Assembly (NCBI GenBank): GCA_013368325.1
Contig: JAACJK010000110.1
Coordinates: 930,001 to 994,000, forward strand
DNA: 64,000 bases
From: Ephemerocybe angulata
Taxonomy: Eukaryota > Basidiomycota > Agaricomycetes > Agaricales > Psathyrellaceae
Direction of reading: 5' to 3'
Positions within the stretch are counted from its first letter, which is position 1; each line of letters opens with the position of its first letter. The position numbers and the translations under genes were made by a program. Of the stretch, positions 52,315 through 64,000 are shown piece by piece. Under the pieces are notes generated by a model. That model ran no database searches and was not told where the DNA came from. It saw only the letters and a program-made list of their open reading frames with translations.

Positions 52315-53995
52315 CTAATTCCTCAGCCCCGGCAGTTCCTTCCAAGTCTCCTCCACCACCTTCCATCGCCTGTCCAATAACGTCTCTTGTGGTTCGTTCG
52401 CATGCTTGATGTAGTGGGTGTCAAGTGAAGTAAGGCTTGGGAAGTGAGTGCGAAGGAAGTCAATGACGAGCGATGGGGAACAGATAGGCGAGTCCCCAAG
52501 GTATAGATACTTAAGAGGGAACGTTGCTGGGACAGGCGCCTTCTCTTTCGGAGTAAGTTGAGTCGTATCGATGCGGAGTCCGAGGGAGTTGATACTCGGG
52601 CAGGCTTGGAGAAGTTGCAGCAACCCATGGTGGTTCACTGATGGCATTCGGTCTGGATTGGAGAATCGCGTACACAGGTCCAGGCGCCTGAGGTTGGGCC
52701 ATGCACGCGAGATCTTGGGAAAGTGGTCTTGTGTGAACTGCACACTTCCTTCGAAGTGTATGTCCAATGATTGTAGACTCGAGAAGCCATACAGAGGCGA
52801 GATGTCGACAAAGTCTTCTGGGGCAAGGTCTATACGTTCTATGCCTTCAATATAGCCTCCTTCAGGTGCTAACAGAACAACGCTCTCCAATGCAAGGGGG
52901 TTGCAATGATCACGGATGACCTCGATGACTGATTGACATTCTTGAGACGTGCAGCCTTCTGCATAAGAGCAGCACTGCAAGTTCTTGAGCTTGTTGCTGG
53001 GTGACATGAGGCGGAGGAAGTGGATAGCGTCGGTTATCTTGTCCAAAGTAACGTCCAGTTCGCAAAGGGCGGAAAAGCCAGCTTCACCCGAAGTCCTATG
53101 CGACGGTAGTGGAGCATCCCAATCAGGGTGGCGTTCTCCTCCTGTGTCGTAGATATGTATGCTGCGGAGGCATGGGAAAGTCGCCAGTTGGCGGATTACG
53201 CGAGGCGTGGCATGCTGGAGTGACAAGACTTGCAGATAGTTCCAAGAGGATGAAGCGAAAAAGTCATGAGCGACCTCTAAACTCCATCTGTGGCGGGGAA
53301 TATCAAAAGTGAGGTCCCTGACATGGGGGAAGCGTTTTCCCATAAGAGCCACCGATGCTGCGCAAAGTGGGTCTTCGTTCTCGGAAACCTCCTCCAAGGA
53401 GAGAATGAATGTTGCGACGTTACTCCCGAAGAAAAGGGACATGTAAGGCGCAATATCCACCTCGTACTTCCCCATCATCCGCCGTATCATCCAAAATGAG
53501 ACCCAGTAGATAGTGCACTCCTTGATAGATGGAGAGAGAACCCCGGGTTGGTGGTCGGTCGCCAGTTGCAGAGCCTGCCACGATGTCATAGACAACAGCT
53601 TCTTGCAATGACGTGTATGAAGCTCGAAACTTCGGATGCGAGGAGCGTAGAAAGTAAGATATCTTCTCAGATGCTCTGGTCTGATAGTTTTTTGGACGAA
53701 CTAAACGACATGAGGTCCAGGGAATTCTGCTGACAACTGAAAAGGGAGCGACCCTCACCAATATCGTTGAAATATTCGGGGAGCTGGGTTCGCGCGAAGT
53801 GACTTGCTTGACATGCCAAAGATCGTCTGGCAAGCAACTAATGAGGGGGTCGAACGACTTGATTTCGTACCAGACGCTGTCAAGTCCTGGCTCGAGGAGT
53901 GCCCGTGACGTGAGCGCCATAGAGAGTGCGTCCGGGGGGTTCAGCTCTTCGCATATTGAATGCAGTACTTCAGGAATCTGGAGGCAGCGTTCCAT
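52315..53995 (-). CDS. F-box/LRR-like protein D
   Basis: Exon 1 53759..53995 (MERCLQIPEVLHSICEELNP, ALTSRALLEPGLDSVWYEIK, SFDPLISCLPDDLW), GTGAGG donor at 53758; exon 2 52315..53700 (starts FVQKTIRPEHLRRYLTFYAP). Spliced length about 540 residues. The intron acceptor TTTAG at 53701 restores the frame that reads RIRSFELHTRHCKKLLSMTS. Leucine-rich C-terminal part with the family ending (SPSLVIDFLRTHFPSLTSLD, RRWKVVEETWKELPG). Confidence 0.83.
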
Positions 53996-54338
53996 GACCT
54001 ATTAGGGAACCTGAGAGCGCAGGTGAGCAGAGATTGAATGGACACGATGGTTGTGGTTGGGAGCAAGGAGCGAGCCGCGAATTGCCGAATACAAATACGC
54101 GCTCGAGCCGAGTAACGATGGCGGGCCAGACCAGAACCTAGAAAGGAATCTTGCAGAAGGTAAAAGGCAGAGTAATATTGGATCATGCCATACAGTTGTA
54201 CAGAACTACTACTAGAGAAACGCCTAACCACATTCACCCATGTGTCCTTATCACCAACAGCGGAGGCTCATTATTCCCCCGGGGTGGGAACCCCCAGTGT
54301 GGACCTCTGCAAAAACAATGATATCAGTTCTGAACTAA
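53996..54338. other. Intergenic upstream of F-box gene D
   Basis: No gene or RNA recognised; likely the promoter of F-box gene D. Confidence 0.45.
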
Positions 54339-54664
54339 TTATAAGGTAAGGAGTTGTGGACTAATCTGAATGTACGTCGCTCGTTCTTGCAGTGGCAAGG
54401 CATGGACTTGCTCAGGCGTCATCGACACTACTCTCAGCACAAGCGCCTTCTGGTCATCCGCTATTGCAGCGAGAGTTGCAGCCAAGTTAGGCGGAGGTAC
54501 CGGGGTCGCGTGGTGTGATGGAGGAGGCGCAGGCATGGCGTGAGGCGGACCAAGAGGTTAGCCTGGGTAGTTATCCTGCGCCGGTAGAGGTCCTGGCGGG
54601 TATTGGCTTGAGGTGTAGCCATTATTCATCGGATATCCACGTCGGCATGCCCCGAATTCAAAGG
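54339..54664 (-). pseudogene. Fragment of a CstF-64/Rna15-type gene (C-terminal domain)
   Basis: The minus strand reads a Pro/Gly/Tyr-rich linker (RGYPMNNGYTSSQYPPGPLP), an in-frame TAA, then MPAPPPSHHATPVPPP and ALVLRVVSMTPEQVHALPLQ. The last piece fits the small C-terminal helical domain of cleavage stimulation factor subunit 2 (xxVxxLTPEQIxxLPPxxR). There is no RNA-recognition motif nearby. Probably a detached, decayed 3' end of a pre-mRNA 3'-end processing factor gene. Confidence 0.6.
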
Positions 54665-54747
54665 AATGGTTTTAGGTAATAAGGATAATATTCGACTTGG
54701 TTTGGCTATGCTCCGTACAGGCCCCCTTCCCTAGATCCCTACTTCAT

Positions 54748-56381
54748 TCAAGATTGACCTTGCTTCCAACCTTGATGAACCGCTTCCCACCGTCGCTCCA
54801 GCATCGTAGCCTCCGCCGCCCCTTTCGACTTCTTTGGGATCTTCAGAGTTGTAAGTCGAGGAAGGTGCGTTTTTATAAAATCGATAACCCTGCCGGGAGA
54901 TGAGATTGGTGACGCTCCGACAGATAGTTCCAGAAGGTTCGACACCCATGGTTCGGCATTGGGTTCGTCCCTGAGGATTTGGGTCGCATTGAATTGTAGA
55001 CCCAGTTCACGGAGCAATGGCAGTGAACGTAGGAGAGAAGCGACGTGGGTATGGTCGATAGAAGGAAGTCGGTGGCTGTCGGGTACCCTGGGCAGGAGGA
55101 TGAGGACCGTGAGGTTTGGCCAGGCATTGGGAATATCTTCAATTTCCTTCCACGTTAGGCGAACGCCCCCTTGAAGTTCCACTTGTAATTTTTTCAGTTT
55201 CTTGAAGATATGTAGCGGTTGAAGGCCAATTGGATCCGGTTGATTGGTTTCTATCAGCTCCATTGGCCGGGCAGCTGGCGGATAGACATTTTCTTTGATT
55301 TCCACATTGGTGAGCGTTTCGGGATTGAGGTACGTTTCGACATATCTAAGTACCTCCGTTAGCTGAGATGAAGTGCAGGATGTGGTGCCCATAAGGAGGA
55401 TAGCCTGGACTATGTTTGTTTGGGGAAGGTGCTGAAGAATTTCGAGAACACTTGGGAGTCGATAACAAGCGTAAGTGACATGCTGAAGCGACGTGAATCC
55501 AGTAACTGCTCTGGATAAGGCTTGTGGTAAAGTGGTGCCAAAATTCATCTTCGTCAGCTGGCGAAGTCGAGGAAGTGAGGCCAAATGTCGAAGGGAGCGT
55601 ATTGTCACGGAGTTCCTAGCCAGCACAGCGCTCTCTAAGCCATCCCATCTGACTGACTTGATCAGTGATTCGGGAAATGGCGTTGCATCGTTACCGGGGA
55701 GGTCGCGGAGTACTTTTAAACAAGGTAGGCGCTTCAATATGTAGCGAACTGCAGCCATTTCCAGGGGGGTCGAGGTTTTTACATCCGACAGATCAATAGA
55801 GTCGACCGTTTTGCCGACGAATAGGATCATGTAAGAGGACAAGCGTCCCACAAACTCGTCTCCCAGACCGTCGGCAATGGATTTGGGTGAAATCCACTGG
55901 AAATGCTTCAGTTGCGGGGACAGTGCGCCGGGTTGAAAGTCCGTCGCATATTGAAGGGCGAGTAAAGCATCGGGGGACAGCATCTTCATCCCGGCACTGA
56001 CGGCAGGCTTGAAGTTTCGGATGCGAGATGCATACCGCGTCAGGTATCGGTGCAGGTCCTCTGCCTCTGGCTCTCGTGCAACGTTCTATCCCGGTTTCGT
56101 CAATATACTCGATGGTAAGGGAACCATACAGCGTAGTTGCAACTCACAAGAATAGTGTTGATTTTAGCCGGTTGGGTGGGGGATGGAACTGCCTTGGCAA
56201 TCCATAAATCTTCCGGTAGACAGTCAATAAGCGGTCTGAACGAGTCGACGGTGCGCCAGATTTCATTCAGTGCTGGCTCGAGGAACGCGTGGGCAGTTAA
56301 AGCCATCGCGAAGGCACTCTTCCTATCCAGATTCTCGCAAATCAGAGACTGGATTTCTGCGACACCCAGACATTGATTCAT
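54748..56381 (-). CDS. F-box/LRR-like protein E
   Basis: Exon 1 56148..56381 (MNQCLGVAEIQSLICENLDR, ALTAHAFLEPALNEIWRTVD, SFRPLIDCLPEDLW), donor GTGAGT at 56147; exon 2 54748..56085 (starts NVAREPEAEDLHRYLTRYAS). About 523 residues. The acceptor GATAG just above 56085 keeps phase 0. Leucine-rich segments follow (RLPCLKVLRDLPGND, ASLLRSLPLLRELGLQFNAT) and the shared ending SPISSPGRVIDFIKTHLPRL. Confidence 0.84.
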
Positions 56382-56846
56382 TCTCGTCGGGCTGTCGATG
56401 GTGGTTGGTCGAAAGTGAAAGGCAGCGCCCGAGTAAATCGGCCGGTGGCCGGTGACTACTTCGATATAACTCCGCTTTGATCACCGTGACTGCCGGTCGG
56501 CAAGGGCTTGTGCTTGGGCGCCTTTGAAGCGCTCGTTGCCTTGAGTATTGTCAGTGCAAAGTTACCGGTGATGTCTTCGTGTACTTCGAACAATGAGCGG
56601 TGTTGACGGCTGGAAAGGCAGGCGCTAAACAATAGGTACGATTTTCTCTTAGTACGGTGGCTTGGTCCATTCTTTTTCTTTTTCTTACTTCGTACCTAGC
56701 TACAGGTTGCTAACTATCATTATTGTGTCTGTGCACCTTCCTGTACCGGTAGCCAGGGTAAAAGATACAAATACTTCCCTCACTGGTCCTTCGAAAGCAG
56801 ACAAACACTCACTCTGTTCCTCCGACCCACGCACACCTTCATAACC
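56382..56846. other. Divergent promoter region of F-box genes E and F
   Basis: 465 bp between opposed start codons. No gene or RNA recognised; pyrimidine-rich leader just before 56847. Confidence 0.5.
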
Positions 56847-58544
56847 ATGCATCACTGTCTGGAAATCCACGAAATCGTTCGCAACATATGTGATCATATG
56901 GATAAGAAGACCTCCCTCAGCTTAGGTTTAACATGCCGAGCAACTCTTGAGCCCGCGCTCGAGCGGATATGGGAGGTCATCGACTCATGGGAGTTCTTGC
57001 GCAGCTTACCAGAAGCTTCGTGGAAGATAACCTTGGAACCTTGTAATGCATATGAATGCTCGAGCGATCAACCTTGCACGCGCTATTTCGTACGCATCTT
57101 CATCTTGACCTCGGATCTATATCTTATCTGACATATATCATAGGAGCCAAGCGATAACGATGGTTTCAAACCTGCTGATCTAACGCGTTACTTGAAGCAT
57201 TACGCGCCCAAGATCAGGGTCTTGACGCTGGGAGAGGTTAGACATGGAATGCTTGTCCCATCTATAAGCACCCTGCAGGCGATGGGGCGAGCGGTCGACA
57301 AGGAGCTTGGAATTCTGTCACCATTTCTCAAGCAATTTACGTGGCTCTCTCCAGATGCTCTGGGCTACTATACGTCTAATTCAGAGGTCATGGATATCAT
57401 CCCTTCACGCCTCATGTATGGTTTTCTTGGACCTTCGGTGCATATCGTCCGTATGGAAGTGAATAGCTCGTGCGACGACCTATACATTCCGTTCGTAGAC
57501 TGCATGGCGGTGCGCTTAGGGCCGACACTATCCAAACTGGACCTCGGAACTTACGACCCCGACCTCTGCGATTTGGGGGCTCTCGAAGGCATCCTCGACC
57601 TGGCACCGAAATGGAACCGCTTAGAGAGCCTCAACCTGCCGACTATCTTCTCAGTCGAGAACATCATCGACCTGGCTTCTCTTCCATGCCTTCGTTATCT
57701 GAGGCTCCAATTAGTGGAAGACGTTTCCGATTTCGGGGGTAGATCCAAGGTTGAAGAAGCATACCTTGCCCTCAACCCCTTCTCCGCACTTGAAGAGCTG
57801 GATATCAGAGGACCCAATTTCCGCGACATCGTTGGGTTCCTGGACTACCTACCTAAGGACACCATCATCCACACCTTTATCGCCGACTCCAACGAGTTCA
57901 ACTCAACCGAGGACGCTCAAGAAATGGTCGAGACCGTTCGAAAACATTTTGACCCGCTCCACTTGAAATACCTATCAATCTGCGACGGTCAGGGCCGGAG
58001 CCCTGGTGAACCGGAGGAGCCTCTGGATCCCGATGACTTGGGCTGGGACGATTCGGCGGACATCACTTGCCTACTCGAGTTTCAGGGCCTTTTGTGTTTG
58101 GTTATCGCGTTTCGACGAGGGGCGCACATTTCACGGCGTGGAAGCGACCCCATACCTTGGCCACCCGGGCTCGTTAGGCTTCGCATGGTCCCTTCGTTCC
58201 CACTTGTCGCGCCCTCGCCCTTGGATCACACACATGTGCTGGAGATCTGCCGCACATGCAGGTCGTTGGTAGAGCTAACCATTAATTTCGACACGTCTCG
58301 AATCAAGAAAGGAACGATACCCGCCCCCCATGATATTTTCCCATCGGTGGGGTGTCTAAACGTCGACAAGTCCTTCATCGTCTTTCCACAGCGAGTTGCA
58401 GCGTTTATTGGAGGGCATTTCCCTGGACTCCAGAGAGTAGGAACAAAACACCCCTTCATACGCCAGACGAGATTCAAGGTTACCGAGCGAACCCTCAACG
58501 ACAGGAGATGGGATTTGGTGAAGTCGATCATGAATTATGCTTGA
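56847..58544 (+). CDS. F-box/LRR-like protein F
   Basis: The only plus-strand member of the cluster. Exon 1 56847..57089 (MHHCLEIHEIVRNICDHMDK, LGLTCRATLEPALERIWEVI), GTACGC donor at 57090; exon 2 57144..58544 (starts EPSDNDGFKPADLTRYLKHY). About 547 residues, phase-0 intron at the family position. Leucine-rich segments (LESLNLPTIFSVENIIDLAS, SLPCLRYLRLQLVEDV) and the shared ending (VAAFIGGHFPGLQRV, NDRRWDLVKSIMNYA). Confidence 0.84.
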
Positions 58545-58710
58545 TATGTATACGCCAACGTTTCGACCGCTCTTCTTAACATCGACCCTAAATTGCCCAG
58601 GGAGATACTCTGTACTGTATATAGATGCTATTCCTACATGATGATGACTGATTCTTCTGTGAGCGATGAACGAAGACAGGAATAGCTGAACTCACCAGAT
58701 TTACGAATAC

Positions 58711-60194
58711 TTAAGCAGCCTCCACCGTTTCTTCCGAGCCCACCTCCCCTTTTAATGATGAACCTTCCTCTTGCTTCCCTCCTCCATCTGATTCCACCCT
58801 CCGCTCAAGCTTTGTCTCGCCCCTTATCTCAGCCTCCCTCTCAATCTTCGCCTTTTCCTCAACAAGCGCCTCATCCACCTCATCCGCCTCCTCAACGCTC
58901 TCCTCCCCACTCTCCTCCCCCTCCGCCCCACCCTCCTTCTTCTCCACAACAACAGGATCAGGCACGACAAACCCAAGCTCCCTCCACCGCTTCACATGCT
59001 TCGGAACAGCCGTGCAATAATCTCCCACCCGCCTCCTCGTCAACTCCTCAAACTCCTCACTAAACAGCCCCCGATCCGACCACGGCCGCTCCCTCTCCAA
59101 CTGCCCCACATGCACCTCCAACCCCAACATCCGCTTGATATCCGCCGCATCCTGCGGCTGCTTCCTTTTCTTATGCGCCTCCTCCGCCAGCCGGTGGTCG
59201 TCCCATCCCTGCAGCTTATGCAGCAGGAGCAACGAGAAGGGGACCAGGGGTACCTTCTCGATCCACACCGCGGACGAGGGGAGGAGGTTTGGGAGGTGCA
59301 TCGTCCCGGGGACGAGCAAGTCGACTTTGCAGCCTGGACCGAGGTAGTGTTGGCGGAACCAGAGTATGCGGTACTCCGCTGCAGGGTCTTTCGGGAGCGT
59401 GAGGTAGAAATGCACCGGGTCTCTGTCCAGCATAAGCTTCTTCAACTCCTCTGCTGTCCATGGCGCCTCCCGACTAGACTCCTGGTACACAAGCAAATCG
59501 ACGTCCTGAGTAAGGAGATACATACATTAGCTCGGACCTACTAGGATGACCGCGGTAGAAACGACCACGAGACACAACACACCTTCGGACATCTCGAAGA
59601 CCCGTACAGCTTGCACGCCAAGCTCCCAAAGATGGAGCACGGAATTTTCTCCTTTTGCAGGATACCAACAGCAGTATGCGCAGCCTCCAGAACGACCGCA
59701 AGGTGTGCCTCGTCTCTGGCCGCTTTCAAAGCAGCCTTGGAAGCGCCCCCTTTCCGCTTCGGCGCCTTCTTCCTCGAGCTCCCCGCACCCTCAGGCTCCT
59801 CGACCGTCACAGCCGCAGGGACGTCCCCAGGAGGAGGAACCTCGGTATTGTCTCTTGGTGGGTCGTCTATCCTCGCCTTCTTCAGCGCCTCGAGCACAAC
59901 ATCAAATTGCGCGCTGTCCTTCACGACCCTGGTACCAACGCGTTGTTTTACTGTAGGAGGCTGGCGAGGAGGCTTTGGTGCTGCGTCCACACGCCAATCT
60001 TGGGAAGTACTGGCTTTCATTGCTTGTTGCGTACTGGTGCCAACGGGTTGAGCTTCGTCATTCGTCTTCGGAGCAGTTTTAGCAGGCCTATGCCGTCGTC
60101 TCGGTGGGCCGTTTCTGGGCTTCGGAGGGGCATTGCTGGGTTTCGGAGTGCCCTCGTTCGTTGTGCCCTTCAATGTCGCGGTTGTATCGGTCAT
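58711..60194 (-). CDS. Nucleotidyltransferase-fold protein
   Basis: Exon 1 59583..60194, exon 2 58711..59505; 468 residues. Basic/proline-rich, probably disordered N-terminus (KPRNGPPRRRHRPAK), then CSIFGSLACKLYGSSRCPK joined across the intron (GTGTGT donor, CTCAG acceptor) to DVDLLVYQES. This GS...DxD pattern is the metal-binding signature of the nucleotidyltransferase fold. VHFYLTLPKDPAAEYRILWF and CKVDLLVPGTMHLPNLLPSS follow, giving a likely third acidic residue. The C-terminus is strongly acidic (GEESGEESVEEADEVDEA). Substrate unknown. A decayed piece of a related gene lies at 52030-52190. Confidence 0.75.
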
Positions 60195-60757
60195 GTTTAG
60201 AGCTCAGTGTTGGCTCAGGAGGTTGTGGTTGAAGGACAACGACGTTACGGCCAAGCGTGGCGGTGTTGCGCACGAATCAAAATCGGACTTCGAACGGATC
60301 GTTAAGCGCTCAGGAGGCTGCGGCCCCGAGACGTCTAGGGGTCCTCTACCTCGGGAGAAAGGGGTGCAATAGGGTGCAGTGAACCTAAACCCATAGTAAG
60401 AAGGCTCAAGGACCTTCGGATTCGAATCTTTATCCGAACTCTTAGAGTGCATCACATCGTCGCGGAAAAGGATAGCATCGGATCGTATACGATGGCAGCA
60501 TAGAAGGGCGATATAGAGGGAAGAAGGGCGCGCCAATGGACTTGAAGGCTTGCGAGAGATGTTTCTTGGGTCTCCGATTGCCGTCGAGCGAGGAGACTTC
60601 CGAAAATTGGTATAACACTCCAGCATGCATTGCATCAGAAGCCAAATGTATAGAACGGGTGGAGGATATTGGTACAGGGCGATATCGAATGCAAATTTTC
60701 AACCACGGAAGGGTCCCGACCATGCGCTCCACCGAACACACCAAAAAGATAAAACCA
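60195..60757. other. Intergenic, no gene recognised
   Basis: Between the start of the nucleotidyltransferase gene and the stop of ubiquitin-L40; includes the 3' UTR of the latter. A minus-strand GATTCGAATCC near 60420 resembles a tRNA B box but nothing else supports a tRNA. Confidence 0.45.
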
Positions 60758-62146
<1,389 letters not shown>

Positions 62147-63371
62147 ATGAACCACACCCAGTCTTCGCAATTCCAAGCCCTCTTCTCTCCAGCGGTACCG
62201 CACCAAGCGTCTTCTGTCCTGCTCCTCATCGAGAACTCTGAAGCCATGGCAAATATATGGTATGACGTTCGTGACCAATGCTTGAAGCCACTGCTCTCAG
62301 AGTTCGACGCTGCCAACAGAAACGCTCCGGTAAGCACTTTTATTCCTGTTTGATGAACCCAGCCCTGACCCCAAACCTCGAAGATCAAGGTATTCGCTGT
62401 GGAAAGCCTCCCCTTACCGCCGTCCCCCGCGCATCCTGAGCCTGCGCTGGGCAGTGCAGAAGGCCTCCACCACGGGCTGAGTAACATACGCTTCAATTAC
62501 TCGCCGAACAACCGGCTGTCCACTGCGAAAGTGAACGCCGCCATCGATGTGACGGACTCGCCTCGTCTCCAGACGTCCGACGTGCTCACTGCTTTGCTGA
62601 TCGATAGCTCTTGTCCACTGTAACGTACGGTGGGAAACCTGTTACATCGCACCTCGTTATCGTTGCTGCCACTGCACCCATTGATGATCCTCTTCTTGGG
62701 ATTCGGCAGTACGCTTGGTTCCTCCTTGCCGAGAAACTCCAGAAGGTGCGTCGCCCATACCTTGGTTCATATAGTGGTCCTCATGTACTAACGTCAACAT
62801 ACCAGGCGAATATCTTCTGCCACCTCGTCCTCGTCCGCAGCACCGAAGACATGTCGTCCCTTATCGGCTTGTATGACAAAACGGTTGGTATACCTACCTC
62901 CACTCTTCCGACTCCCGAGAGTTCACGCGTCAGCGCTAGCGATGGCTGCAAGGAGCCGTCGAGGTCCACCCCGAGATTGAGGCCCTCAACCGCCACCGGT
63001 ACCAATTCAGGTTCGCCGGAAGGCCGAACAACATATTCTTGAATAACAGCTATCCGGGTTTCCCGCTCTCACTTCCGGGCGTGGATAGTCCGGCATCTGG
63101 ATCTGGAAGCAGTGGTGGTACGCAGTTTCCTTTATATTCGAATTTTGTGGAGTGTGGCTCAGGAATTGCTTTAGGTGCTCCTGCATGGTCCAAGGGGAAA
63201 CAGGTTCACGAGTTTGAGGGGTTCGGTGGGGAGGATCAGCGGTTCAATGTGTTCAAGGAGGGTTCTACTGACCCGTTCTTCGCCCTTCCTGGGCTTGGGG
63301 GCACTGGAGCCTTTGATATGCCTTCCTCGCCGCGCTCGCCGCACTCGTCTACGAACCAGCGCCAGTTCTAA
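62147..63371 (+). CDS. MED25-like von Willebrand factor A domain protein
   Basis: Resembles the VWA domain of Mediator subunit 25, which links activators to the transcription complex. Exons 62147..62329, 62384..62548, 62608..62745, 62806..62887, 62953..63371; 328 residues. Features: SSVLLLIENSEAMANIWYDV, LKPLLSEFDAANRNAP, FNYSPNNRLSTAKVNAAID, then LLSTVTYGGKPVTSHLVIVA and KLQKANIFCHLVLVRSTEDM, and a Gly/Ser/Pro-rich C-terminus. Without the 59 bp intron 62549..62607 (GTGACG donor, GATAG acceptor) the frame breaks; with it AAID joins LLST as expected for the family. The last intron uses GTATAC. Identity is by pattern, moderately sure. Confidence 0.68.
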
Positions 63372-63803
63372 ACCTCAGCTTTCCTCTCGGCACCTATGTA
63401 CCTCCCTTGTCTCTCAAACTACACTTCTTATCGTCCTCTTCAATTTCTAGACGAGATGTTCAACACGGACGAGTGAACCCTTATATCACAATTTGACCTC
63501 TTCCACTGTCCATACCCCGACTCCATTCGATCTTGTTTTGTTACATCCTCCCTAATGCTGTATATATCTTACGACATATCTCGCATTTTAATCTTGATAT
63601 CTACACCTTGCTCCGGGGCTCGGCCGCAAGCTCGGGGCTGCGTTGGCAATTTGCCAGCTCTCTCCCTCAAGGGATTTTAGGTTCGTGCCGCGCCGGAGCA
63701 GGGGCTTGCTCCGAATTTGAGCGCTTGTTACCATTTGCACATGTTTGTCAATGGCTTTAACTTGAGCAGTTCCAAGCGCTGGCAAGAGCTTTTCCTTCCT
63801 GCC
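63372..63803. other. Intergenic, no gene recognised
   Basis: 3' flank of the MED25-like gene and promoter of the next gene. Confidence 0.5.
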
Positions 63804-64000
63804 ATGCTACGACGCGTATCTGCGTGGACTGTAAGTGTGCCTTTAGCGGGGCTGACCCTTGTGAACGATGCTAACATTCCACAGGCTTCCTCGATTAACC
63901 GCTGCTGGCGCGTCCGATCCCTGAGCTATGAAGGAGTCAACACGCGACCGCCAGCAGTTAAAGAACCTGCACGCGCACCACCTGGCCAACAGCCAATTAG
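63804..64000 (+). CDS. 5' end of a gene with a mitochondrial-type leader (partial)
   Basis: Exon 1 63804..63830 and exon 2 from 63885 to the window edge, joined by a textbook intron (GTAAGT ... GCTAAC ... CACAG). The product starts MLRRVSAWTASSINRCWRVR SLSYEG-, rich in Arg/Ser and without early acidic residues, like a mitochondrial targeting peptide. Too short to identify the protein. Confidence 0.6.
   Translation, partial: MLRRVSAWTVSVPLAGLTLVNDANIPQASSINRCWRVRSLSYEGVNTRPPAVKEPARAPPGQQPI

Noticed and set aside
60410..60440. Possible tRNA B box (GATTCGAATCC on the minus strand)
   Set aside because: No matching A box, acceptor stem or anticodon arm at the right distance.
62549..62607. Apparent frameshift in the MED25-like gene
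   Set aside because: A 59 bp intron with GTGACG donor and GATAG acceptor removes it and gives the expected family sequence AAID-LLST.

Overview
This 64 kb window is nuclear DNA of a filamentous basidiomycete fungus, most likely an Agaricomycete. The evidence is many 50-80 nt spliceosomal introns with GT(A/G)AG(T/C)...CTAAC/CTGAC...CAG signals, single-gene transcription units, expanded families of F-box/leucine-rich proteins and NACHT-ankyrin (NLR-like) proteins, and fungal housekeeping genes (SNF1, ubiquitin-L40, a MED25-like gene). There are no operons, CRISPR arrays or rRNA genes, and I saw no convincing tRNA.

Layout. (1) 1-2.8 kb: the 5' part of an F-box gene running off the left edge, a CATCC minisatellite, and a small coiled-coil gene that is head-to-head with SNF1. 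(2) 2.7-34.8 kb: a tandem array of a ~9.6 kb duplicon. Each unit starts in the coiled-coil/SNF1 divergent promoter and carries the 5' part of SNF1, the AMP-activated protein kinase alpha subunit. In the first three units SNF1 is cut off at or before its fifth exon and followed by a ~7.6 kb spacer. Only the fourth unit (33.4-35.7 kb) keeps the complete six-exon gene with its regulatory C-terminus. Units 2 and 3 (plus the spacer before unit 2) are almost identical, which suggests very recent amplification; units 1 and 4 are more diverged. Unit 1 carries a 1,416 bp CACTA-type DNA transposon with terminal inverted repeats and a 3 bp target duplication. (3) 36.7-46.1 kb: two paralogous NACHT-ankyrin genes. 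The first is broken by several frameshifts and a stop, the second is intact (1,153 codons). A decayed uroporphyrinogen-III methyltransferase (MET1-type) pseudogene lies between them. (4) 46.5-58.5 kb: a cluster of six F-box/LRR-like genes sharing one two-exon structure, five on the minus strand and one on the plus strand. Fragments of a nucleotidyltransferase gene and of a CstF-64 gene sit between them. (5) 58.7-64 kb: an intact nucleotidyltransferase-fold gene, ubiquitin-L40, a MED25-like VWA gene and the start of a gene with a mitochondrial-type leader.

The most notable system is the SNF1 array: one full-length energy-sensor kinase next to three promoter-bearing copies that keep an intact catalytic domain but lose the C-terminal adenylate-sensor/subunit-binding domain. 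The other theme is rapid birth and death of NLR-like and F-box genes flanking it. All exon coordinates were derived by reading splice signals and reading frames by hand; no database search was possible.
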